Positions 1 to 6,050 of a stretch of 7,617 nt of DNA are shown piece after piece (the first letter of the stretch is position 1; each line of letters begins with the position of its first letter). The position numbers and the translations under genes are program-made. This DNA is from Reyranella sp. (GTDB taxonomy: Bacteria > Pseudomonadota > Alphaproteobacteria > Reyranellales > Reyranellaceae), in assembly GCA_030681635.1 (NCBI GenBank), contig JAUXRT010000545.1, forward strand, positions 1-7,617. The letters are read 5' to 3'. A model generated the notes under the pieces. The model saw only the letters and a list, made by a program, of their open reading frames with translations. It made no database searches and was not told the origin of the DNA.

Positions 1-212
1 GCGAGGGCGAGCAGGAACGTCCAGCCCGGCTGGCGGGCGAGCACGATCTGGATCAGGGCGAGGCCCAGCGCCACGCCGAGGCCGAGCGTCGCCGGCGCCA
101 GCAGGCGCCATTGCGAGATGTAGCGCCGCTGCACCTCGCGCCAGGCAAGGTAGAGGCTGCCGCAGGCCAGGGCAGCCACGACGATGTGCAGCAGGGTGAG
201 TTTGGCGATCAC
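1..212 (-). CDS. Hypothetical membrane protein, N-terminal part (runs off the left edge)
   Basis: Reading the minus strand from a GTG at 212-210 gives an open frame of 70 codons to the window edge. It begins MIAKLTLLHIVVAAL and contains two strongly hydrophobic stretches, at about residues 4-22 and 41-58. Between them lies a basic, aromatic-rich loop (WREVQRRYISQWR), and a third hydrophobic stretch is starting where the window ends. This is the pattern of a multi-pass inner-membrane protein whose first helix could also serve as a signal anchor. Upstream in this frame there is no ATG, GTG or TTG before the reading becomes implausible, so GTG at 212 is the best start. The ribosome binding site is weak (a GAAGTCGG-like stretch about 10 bases upstream). 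I do not recognise the family, and the partial sequence has no catalytic motif. Its direction matches the two genes to its right, but a 108-base gap separates it from the nearest one. Confidence 0.55.
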   Translation of the reverse strand, partial: MIAKLTLLHIVVAALACGSLYLAWREVQRRYISQWRLLAPATLGLGVALGLALIQIVLARQPGWTFLLAL

Positions 213-320
213 GCCGCCGACTTCTATTTCAATTCGGGGCCGTCAGAAAGATGGCCCAGAACGATGGCAACTCGTCGTGGGGCCGGTCACGGCCGGACGA
301 AGTAGAGCTGACAATGAGGC
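213..320. other. Intergenic gap with a short GC hairpin
   Basis: This 108-base gap lies between two minus-strand genes. It holds an imperfect GC-rich dyad at 281-294 (GGCCG, four-base loop, CGGCC). No T-run follows on either strand, so it is not a convincing intrinsic terminator. The gap must supply any promoter for the membrane protein at 1-212 if that gene is not co-transcribed with its neighbour. I see no clear -35/-10 pair, and the short plus-strand open frame here has no ribosome binding site or recognisable protein. Confidence 0.4.
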
Positions 321-620
321 CTAGAGACCACGGGCGTCGACTGGGCGGGCGATGATGGTGCTGGGCGGCAGGCCGCTCTGGACGAGGCCGTCGCGCACCA
401 GTGCCACCTGATCAGCGGGACCCTCCAGGATCACGAAGCCTTCGCACCGGCTGACGGAGAGCACGATCCCCGCGCCATGGTCGGTCATGAACACCATCTT
501 GGTTGTCACGGGCTTGGTTTTTGCGGGCTCCTGGGCGTGTGCCAGATCCTGGCCGACTGATGTCGCGGCCAGGCCACCGGAAAACCCGCCAAAAGCGAGG
601 AGAATTGCCGGCCAGCGCAT
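321..620 (-). CDS. Small exported protein of unknown function (99 aa)
   Basis: The start at 620 is chosen over a longer frame beginning at 671. It has a near-perfect Shine-Dalgarno sequence (AAGGAGG) 8 bases upstream and begins a clear signal peptide. The N-terminus is MRW followed by a hydrophobic core (PAILLAFGGFSGGLAAT), with a likely signal peptidase I site after AHA at residues 27-29. The mature protein would therefore be about 70 residues, starting QEPAKTK, and periplasmic or secreted. The mature part contains a Thr/Lys-rich linker, then a compact domain at about residues 42-99 with a single cysteine (C59). Its alternating hydrophobic pattern (IVLSV..CEGFVILEG) suggests beta-strands followed by an amphipathic helix (ADQVALVRDGLVQSG). 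No lipobox, heme-binding motif or catalytic motif is visible, and I do not recognise the family. It lies 69 bases downstream of the oxygenase-like gene on the same strand and could share its transcript. Confidence 0.7.
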   Translation of the reverse strand: MRWPAILLAFGGFSGGLAATSVGQDLAHAQEPAKTKPVTTKMVFMTDHGAGIVLSVSRCEGFVILEGPADQVALVRDGLVQSGLPPSTIIARPVDARGL

Positions 621-647
621 GACTTGGTCCTCCTTGTGATCCAAGTC
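621..647 (-). promoter_or_regulatory. Hairpin presenting the ribosome binding site of the small exported protein
   Basis: On the minus strand, GACTTGG (647-641) and CCAAGTC (627-621) form a perfect 7-bp inverted repeat around a 13-base loop. The AGGAGG of the Shine-Dalgarno sequence (634-629) lies wholly within the loop, and the downstream arm directly abuts the ATG at 620. This is seen directly. A role in translation control, or as a protein-binding site, is inference. Confidence 0.4.
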
Positions 648-689
648 CTCAACAAATGCCGTGGCAGGCAAAAGGTTACCGGCCGGCCG

Positions 690-1460
690 CTACGTCAGCC
701 TGTATTGCCTCTGGAAAAACGCCGAATGCAGTCCGCCGTCAGGCGGTCTGGCGGCGATATGCTGGGTGACCTGAGAATTCTCGGAATTGTTTCCGGCGAC
801 CATCAGCATGACGCGGTTCACCGGAATGGTCTTGAGCGTCCGCCGCTTCAACAATTCATCGAGGATGTTTTCCGGCTCACCCTCGGGAACGGCAATCCAA
901 TACCGCAATGCCTTGAGCATGCTCTGTGTTTCAGGGGCGTACGCCTTGTAGTCACCGGCCACATAGTGCGTTCCCAGGGTTTCGATCCTGGCGATGCAGA
1001 TCGGTTCTCCCGCGGCTGCAGGATCTTCTGCGCTGTGATCGGTATGCAGGCCATGCGGTTGGGGAACCGTAAAGGCGCCGTACGAATAATGCCCCTTGCG
1101 GTAGCGTGCTGACGGAACGAGGACGCCCATCATTTCATCGACGTCGTCATTATAGAGGCGCATGTAATGCGCCATCGTGTCGGGAGCAGCGGTTGCGAAT
1201 TTCTCTACAAGCCAGCTGCCATCGACAGATACCGTTCTGACGTCGTCGAACTGCTTCGCATGTTCATGAATCTCTTTCCGTGCGGCCGCACGGAAACAGG
1301 CGATGGGTATGGGCAAGTGAGTGTGCGCTTCGCGATCGTTGAAATTTTCGTGCAGGCGTTCAAGAAGAGACCAATCGCCGGGCGACAACTGCACCGGGTC
1401 CAGTATTCTCAGCCTGGGCTGCAAGGCCGCCCAGGCCTGACGAAGAGTTGTCGCGCGCAT
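690..1460 (-). CDS. Putative Fe(II)/2-oxoglutarate-type oxygenase-like protein (256 aa)
   Basis: This is a soluble protein with no signal peptide or membrane segment. The ATG at 1460 has a GAGGGA ribosome binding site 3 bases upstream. The central region (about residues 113-142, VLVPSARYRKGHYSYGAF then PHGLHTDH) contains an H139-T-D141 motif, as expected for the first two iron ligands of a cupin-fold 2-oxoglutarate oxygenase. Near the C-terminus, N224-N-S-E-N-S then Q233-H234 is followed by R238 and by H245 and R251, which could supply the distal iron-binding histidine and the 2-oxoglutarate-binding arginine. The overall order and the roughly 95-residue spacing between HxD and the distal His fit the fold, but I cannot place it in a named family and the substrate is unknown. 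Alternatives are another small-molecule hydroxylase or a protein with a coincidental HxD. Sampled 60-base lines inside the gene are 53-58% G+C, lower than the genes around it, which hints at acquisition by transfer. Confidence 0.5.
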   Translation of the reverse strand: MRATTLRQAWAALQPRLRILDPVQLSPGDWSLLERLHENFNDREAHTHLPIPIACFRAAARKEIHEHAKQFDDVRTVSVDGSWLVEKFATAAPDTMAHYMRLYNDDVDEMMGVLVPSARYRKGHYSYGAFTVPQPHGLHTDHSAEDPAAAGEPICIARIETLGTHYVAGDYKAYAPETQSMLKALRYWIAVPEGEPENILDELLKRRTLKTIPVNRVMLMVAGNNSENSQVTQHIAARPPDGGLHSAFFQRQYRLT

Positions 1461-1520
1461 AATTCCCTCGATGCGGACACCTGATACTCGTAGGGCGGCG
1501 GCGGTCGACGGGCAACGCGC

Positions 1521-1542
1521 GGGGCTGGCCGGGCAGGGGGGG
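1521..1542 (+). other. Potential G-quadruplex motif
   Basis: Four runs of at least three guanines (1521-1524, 1531-1533, and two within 1536-1542) are separated by loops of 6, 2 and 1 bases. This meets the usual four-tract definition of a G-quadruplex. It lies about 60 bases upstream of the oxygenase-like gene's start (template side) and about 340 bases upstream of the cold-shock gene. In high-GC DNA such motifs also arise by chance. Confidence 0.3.
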
Positions 1543-1601
1543 CACGGCTCGGGCCTGGCCCGCCGCCCAGGGCAGCGACCTCGCTACCGGATGGCGGACT
1601 G

Positions 1602-1637
1602 CCAGGCGACACCACGTATCGCCTGGAAAAACCAGGC
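1602..1637 (+). ncRNA. Two overlapping, mutually exclusive hairpins (possible leader switch)
   Basis: CCAGGCGA (1602-1609) pairs perfectly with TCGCCTGG (1619-1626) across a 9-base loop. GCCTGG (1621-1626), the same bases as the right arm, pairs perfectly with CCAGGC (1632-1637) across an AAAAA loop. The shared middle arm can pair with only one partner at a time, which is the layout of a two-state RNA switch. Whether the region is transcribed with the cold-shock gene about 240 bases downstream is unknown. The pairing is seen in the sequence; regulation by temperature or a ligand is inference. Confidence 0.35.
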
Positions 1638-1878
1638 TCGGACGGCCCTGCGGCCGGCCCCGATGGGCCACTCCGAAGGGCTGCCGGGGGCCGGGTGGAT
1701 CCCACTTTGGGCCTCGCGCGCCGGCTCCTGACCGGGGCGTCAGCCAATTTGGGGGGCGGGGGCCGGTTTGACGGGAGCCCCGGGAACCGTTACGGCCCCG
1801 TATACGTAGATAACCGGGGGTACGCGTCGCGTGCCGCCGCACTTAGCTCACGCTCTCTTACTAACCAGGATACAGAAA

Positions 1879-2079
1879 ATGGCTTCAGGCACAGTCAAGT
1901 GGTTCAACGCCACCAAGGGTTTCGGCTTCATCCAGCCCGATGGCGGCGGCAAGGACGTGTTCGTCCACATCAGCGCCGTCGAGCGCGCGGGCCTGAACGG
2001 GCTCAATGAAGGCCAGAAGATCACCTACGAAGTCCAGCAGGACCGCGGCAAGGATGCCGCTGTCAACCTGAAGGCCTAG
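1879..2079 (+). CDS. Cold-shock domain protein (CspA family, 66 aa)
   Basis: This is a single cold-shock domain, a five-stranded OB-fold that binds single-stranded RNA and DNA. In the cell it acts as an RNA chaperone, melting mRNA secondary structure and often supporting cold or stationary-phase adaptation. The start MASGTVKWFNATKGFGFI is characteristic. RNP1 is K13-G-F-G-F-I18 and RNP2 is V27-F-V-H-I31, with the usual aromatic surface residues W8, F9, F15, F17, F28 and H30. The length matches the family at 65-70 residues. ATG at 1879 is preferred over an in-frame GTG at 1831 because the family begins here and AGGA (1867-1870) lies 8 bases upstream. The gene is monocistronic: it has a long structured region in front and a strong terminator behind. 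The DGGGKDVFVHISAVERAGL segment is typical of alphaproteobacterial Csp proteins. Genomes usually carry several paralogues, so a specific letter is not assigned. Confidence 0.96.
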   Translation: MASGTVKWFNATKGFGFIQPDGGGKDVFVHISAVERAGLNGLNEGQKITYEVQQDRGKDAAVNLKA

Positions 2080-2105
2080 GCGCTTCCAGCTCCAGGAATT
2101 CCAAG

Positions 2106-2139
2106 GCCCGCCCCGGCTCACGCCGGGGCGGGCTTTTTT
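2106..2139 (+). terminator. Intrinsic terminator of the cold-shock gene
   Basis: An 11-bp perfect GC stem (GCCCGCCCCGG at 2106-2116 and its complement at 2123-2133) with a six-base loop is followed directly by six T residues (2134-2139). It starts 26 bases after the cold-shock stop codon. The convergent membrane-protein gene ends inside the T-tract (TAA, minus, at 2140-2138), so its transcript also runs into the hairpin. On that strand no U-run follows the stem, so termination there should be weaker. Confidence 0.93.
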
Positions 2140-2836
2140 ATGGGGCGCCCCGGGACTGGCGGGGCCCGGCGCCGCGATCGACCCGCTCCTGGGCCATCAG
2201 CACCAGGCCGGCGGTCGCCACCAGCAGGAAGAGCACGTTGAAGTAGAGCGTGTAGCTCTGCACCAGCGCGGCCGTCGCCGGCGGGACGAGGACGGCGGAT
2301 TGCACGGCGATCAGCCCGGCCCGGACCAGGCGTGTGAGGGCGATGCAGGCCAGCGCTCCGGCTGCGACGTGGCGGCTGCGCAGCCCGTCTTGACGAAAGC
2401 CGCGCCAGGTCTCCCCGGCCGCCGCCAGGGTGAGGCCGGCGATGAACAGCGCGAACAGCGCCGATTGCGCCCGCCGCGGCCCGCCGAGTTCGGCCACCAG
2501 CAGGAACAGCAGCGCGAAGGCCGCGCCCACGGCCAGTACCGCCAGCACCTGGCGGCCGAGCGACAAGCTCTCGTCGTTGAAGCGGCGCAGGCTGGTCCAC
2601 ATCAGCGTGTAGCCGGCGAGGAACAGCAGGTTGGTCATCAAGGTCAAGGGCAGGTCGTTCGCGCCGCCGCGGAACGAGCCCATCCACATGGCGATGGCGC
2701 TCAGGAACATCGCCACCGCCCAGCCCAGCAGACAGACGACGTCGCGGTGGATGTACCAGGCGAGCAGCGCGATGCCGGACGCGGCCAGCCTCACCAGGAT
2801 GCTGACGAAGAGGAGGACCGACGCGTCGAGGACCAT
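2138..2836 (-). CDS. Seven-helix integral membrane protein, sensor-like, without output domain (232 aa)
   Basis: This is a multi-pass inner-membrane protein with seven likely helices, at about residues 4-28, 33-53, 62-83, 95-115, 121-142, 156-178 and 190-216. The short loops include W-T-S-L-R-R-F-N after helix 3, and the basic C-terminal tail is about 18 residues (AQERVDRGAGPRQSRGAP). The arrangement resembles the N-terminal seven-helix sensor region found in many proteobacterial diguanylate cyclases. In those, the last helix leads through a short coiled coil into a GGDEF domain. Here the protein stops where that linker would begin, so it has no visible enzymatic or kinase output. The sensor resemblance is recalled from pattern and not computed. 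Start 2836 was chosen because helix 1 follows directly and a promoter lies just upstream. A longer frame from 2944 would add an Arg/Cys-rich tail and overlap the SulP start. There is no Shine-Dalgarno sequence. Function is unknown. Confidence 0.72.
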   Translation of the reverse strand: MVLDASVLLFVSILVRLAASGIALLAWYIHRDVVCLLGWAVAMFLSAIAMWMGSFRGGANDLPLTLMTNLLFLAGYTLMWTSLRRFNDESLSLGRQVLAVLAVGAAFALLFLLVAELGGPRRAQSALFALFIAGLTLAAAGETWRGFRQDGLRSRHVAAGALACIALTRLVRAGLIAVQSAVLVPPATAALVQSYTLYFNVLFLLVATAGLVLMAQERVDRGAGPRQSRGAP

Positions 2837-2842
2837 CGACGG

Positions 2843-2870
2843 GTTATGACACCGACGACGGAGATGACAA
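2843..2870 (-). promoter_or_regulatory. Probable sigma-70 promoter giving a leaderless transcript
   Basis: On the minus strand, TTGTCA (2870-2865, 5 of 6 to TTGACA) is followed after 16 bases by CATAAC (2848-2843, 4 of 6 to TATAAT). Only six bases lie between the -10 box and the ATG at 2836, so initiation at the usual distance would begin at or next to the A of the start codon. This fits the absence of a Shine-Dalgarno sequence. The match is by eye. Confidence 0.45.
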
Positions 2871-2933
2871 AGCCGAGCCCCGCTGTTCCGACGGCACGCC
2901 GATGTCCTATGCTCGGGCCGGGGGAGAAATCTC

Positions 2934-4604
2934 ATGACCATCACGCGCTGGATGCCCGGGCTCGCGACGCTCCGCGACTACAAGCTTGCCTCGCTGCCGT
3001 ACGACCTTGCGGCCGGGCTGACCCTCGGCGCCGTGATGGTGCCGGTGGGGCTGGCCTATGGCGAGCTGGCGGGGCTGCCGATGGCGGGGCTCTACGGCAG
3101 CATGCTGCCGCTGCTGGCCTATGCGCTGTTCGGCAGCTCGCGCCAGCTCGTGGTCGGGCCCGATTCGGCGATGGCAGCCATCGTGGCCGTCGCGGTGGCG
3201 CCGCTGGCGCTCGGCGATCCGGGGCGGATGGCGCTGCTGGCGGCGGGGCTCGGCGTGATGGTGGGCGTGCTCTGCCTGCTGGCGGGCGTGCTGCGGCTGG
3301 GTTTCGTCGCCGACTTCCTGTCGAAGCCGGTGATCGTGGGCTTCATGCATGGGCTGGCGCTGGTGATCATCGGCGCGCAGCTGCCGAAGGTGCTGGGACT
3401 GAAATCCGAGGGCGAGACGACGCTCGAGCAGTTCGCGAGCCTCGCCGCGCGGCTGGGCGACGCCAACCTCATGACGCTGTCGATCGGAGGCGCGAGCTTT
3501 GCCGTCATTCTGCTGTGCCGCCGTTTCGTGCCGCGCGTGCCCGGCGCGGTGCTGGCCCTGGTGGGCTCGGTGCTGGCCGTCGTCTGGCTCGGGCTCGACA
3601 AGCAAGGTGTGGCGGTGGTCGGAAAAATTCCGGCCGGACTGCCCGGCCTCTCGCTGCCGGTGCTGACGCTGGACGACTTCGAGGATCTCCTGCCGGTGGC
3701 GCTGGTAGCGGCGCTGCTGTCGTTTTCAGACACGATGATCACGGCGCGCGGCTTCGCGGCGCGCAACCGCTATCGCATCGACGGCAACCAGGAGCTTTTG
3801 GGGATCGGCATGGCCAACCTCGTCTCAGGCCTGAATCAGGGCCTGCCGATCAGCGCCAGCGACACGCGGACGGCCGTGGCCGAGGCGGCAGGTGGGCGGA
3901 CGCAGGTGACGTGCATCGTGGCGGCGGCGGTCGTGGCCGGCGTCACGCTATGGTTGGCGGGGCTGCTGTTCTACCTGCCGCAGGCCGCCCTCGGCGGCAT
4001 CCTGATCGCCTCGGCCTGGGGCCTCTGCGACTTCGCCGAGTTCGGCCGGCTGTGGCGCTTCCGCGGCATCAGCCTGGCGGGCGCGCTGGTGACCCTGGTG
4101 GGCGTCGTGACGCTGGGGGTGATGGAAGGCATCCTGGTTGGCGTGGTCTTTGCGCTGGTGCTGCTGCTGCGGGCGCTGGCCTTTCCGGTCGGCGCCGTGC
4201 TCGGCCGCACGCCGGACGGCCGTTGGCACGACACCGGCTATCGTGCCGATGCGGTGCCGGTCCCGGGGCTGCTGGTCTATCGCTTCGCCGCACCCTTGTT
4301 CTTTGCCAACTGCAACCAGTTCCGCGACCGCATCGAGGCATTGATAGCCGCCGCGCCCGCGGCGGCGCCGGTGACGGGTGTGGTGCTGGATGGCGGCGCC
4401 ATCGTCGATGTCGATCTGATGGGCTGCGAGACGCTGTCGGAGGTCTATGAGGCGTTGCAGGCGCGCGGCATCGGCTTTGCTATCGGCAACCTGCGCGACC
4501 GGGTGAAGCGCGACATCGAGCGCGGCCTCGCGCTCGTGCCCGGTGGCGGCGATGACATTACCTTCCCCGACGTGGCCGCGGCGGCGAGCCACCTGGGAAA
4601 ATGA
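2934..4604 (+). CDS. SulP (SLC26-like) family inorganic anion transporter with STAS domain (556 aa)
   Basis: This is an inner-membrane secondary transporter. SulP proteins move sulfate, bicarbonate or dicarboxylates with H+ or Na+, and the substrate cannot be read from the sequence. The SulP signature region is near the N-terminus: Y23-DLAAGLTLGAVMVPVGLAY, then GLPMAGLYG and the G75-P-D-S-A-M segment of the substrate site. About 12-14 helices follow to residue ~430. A C-terminal STAS domain (about 440-545) starts at LLVYRFAAPLFFANCNQFRDRI. At the STAS loop, where related domains often have D-S/T-x-G-type phosphorylatable residues, this protein reads D492-V-D-L-M-G497, with no Ser or Thr. The length is normal for the family. 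The start ATG has GGGGAGA 7 bases upstream. The gene is divergent from the seven-helix protein (97-base gap) and convergent with boxB (16-base gap). Neither arrangement makes it part of the box operon, so a role in benzoate uptake is only a possibility. Confidence 0.93.
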   Translation: MTITRWMPGLATLRDYKLASLPYDLAAGLTLGAVMVPVGLAYGELAGLPMAGLYGSMLPLLAYALFGSSRQLVVGPDSAMAAIVAVAVAPLALGDPGRMALLAAGLGVMVGVLCLLAGVLRLGFVADFLSKPVIVGFMHGLALVIIGAQLPKVLGLKSEGETTLEQFASLAARLGDANLMTLSIGGASFAVILLCRRFVPRVPGAVLALVGSVLAVVWLGLDKQGVAVVGKIPAGLPGLSLPVLTLDDFEDLLPVALVAALLSFSDTMITARGFAARNRYRIDGNQELLGIGMANLVSGLNQGLPISASDTRTAVAEAAGGRTQVTCIVAAAVVAGVTLWLAGLLFYLPQAALGGILIASAWGLCDFAEFGRLWRFRGISLAGALVTLVGVVTLGVMEGILVGVVFALVLLLRALAFPVGAVLGRTPDGRWHDTGYRADAVPVPGLLVYRFAAPLFFANCNQFRDRIEALIAAAPAAAPVTGVVLDGGAIVDVDLMGCETLSEVYEALQARGIGFAIGNLRDRVKRDIERGLALVPGGGDDITFPDVAAAASHLGK

Positions 4605-4620
4605 CCGTGGAAAATGACCG

Positions 4621-4621
<1 letters not shown>
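4596..4621 (+). repeat. Perfect 13-bp tandem duplication spanning two convergent stop codons
   Basis: GGAAAATGACCGT occurs at 4596-4608 and again, back to back, at 4609-4621. The first copy contains the SulP stop (TGA, 4602-4604). The last base of the second copy is the final base of the boxB stop (TCA on plus, 4621-4623). The whole 16-base intergenic gap therefore consists of duplicated sequence, and no terminator is present between the genes. Confidence 0.9.
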
Positions 4622-6039
<1,418 letters not shown>

Positions 6040-6044
6040 GGTTG

Positions 6045-6050
6045 CCTCCT
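6045..6050 (-). promoter_or_regulatory. boxB ribosome binding site overlapping the boxC stop codon
   Basis: AGGAGG (6050-6045 on the minus strand) lies 5 bases before the boxB ATG. Its first two bases are the last two of the boxC TAG (6051-6049). Ribosomes ending on boxC therefore finish on top of the boxB binding site, an arrangement that favours coupled, near-stoichiometric translation of the two enzymes. Confidence 0.8.

Larger units (their letters stand above)
1461..1878. other. Gene-free, G-rich and hairpin-rich region upstream of the cold-shock gene
   Basis: This 418-base stretch separates the divergent oxygenase-like gene (minus) and cold-shock gene (plus). Open frames here translate to Arg/Pro/Gly-rich sequence without domains and look like GC-driven shadows. 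The plus strand contains long G-runs (1521-1524, 1531-1533, 1536-1542, 1686-1690, 1751-1756, 1758-1762) and several dyads (1550-1562, 1602-1626, 1621-1637, 1656-1669). The last 40 bases before the cold-shock start are pyrimidine-rich and appear unstructured, which suits ribosome entry. A TTGACG at 1768-1773 resembles a -35 box, but at 17-base spacing the -10 position reads TACGGC, which is poor. The promoter, and hence how much of this is 5' leader, cannot be fixed by eye. Bacterial cspA-type genes are known for long structured leaders, which would suit this arrangement. Confidence 0.5.

Noticed and set aside
281..294. GC dyad downstream of the small exported protein as a terminator
   Set aside because: The stem is only five base pairs and no T-run follows on the relevant strand.
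621..671. Longer start for the small exported protein at 671
   Set aside because: The start at 620 has a strong Shine-Dalgarno sequence and begins a proper signal peptide. The extension would bury that signal behind an acidic segment.
1360..1842. Minus-strand open frame of 160 codons across the gene-free region
   Set aside because: It overlaps the start of the oxygenase-like gene in another frame, is rich in Pro/Arg/Gly and has no domain. The region's G-runs on the plus strand produce long open frames by composition alone.
1831..1878. N-terminal extension of the cold-shock protein from a GTG at 1831
   Set aside because: Cold-shock proteins start at the M-x-x-G-T-V-K-W-F segment. The ATG at 1879 has its own AGGA at proper spacing, and the extra 16 residues have no counterpart in the family.
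2886..2913. TTCCGA-N16-TATGCT as a promoter for the SulP gene
   Set aside because: The -35 matches only 3 of 6 positions. The start site would fall on the gene's own Shine-Dalgarno sequence. The support is too weak to list as a feature.
2837..2944. Longer start for the seven-helix protein at 2944 or 2938
   Set aside because: The added residues are Arg/Cys/His-rich and unlike a membrane-protein N-terminus. They would also overlap the SulP start and contain the predicted promoter.
2300..4450. Long plus-strand open frame of 716 codons overlapping the SulP gene
   Set aside because: It is in a different frame from the SulP protein, is extremely Arg/Gly/Ala-rich without domains, and runs antisense through the seven-helix protein's gene. 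This is a typical shadow of GC-rich coding DNA.
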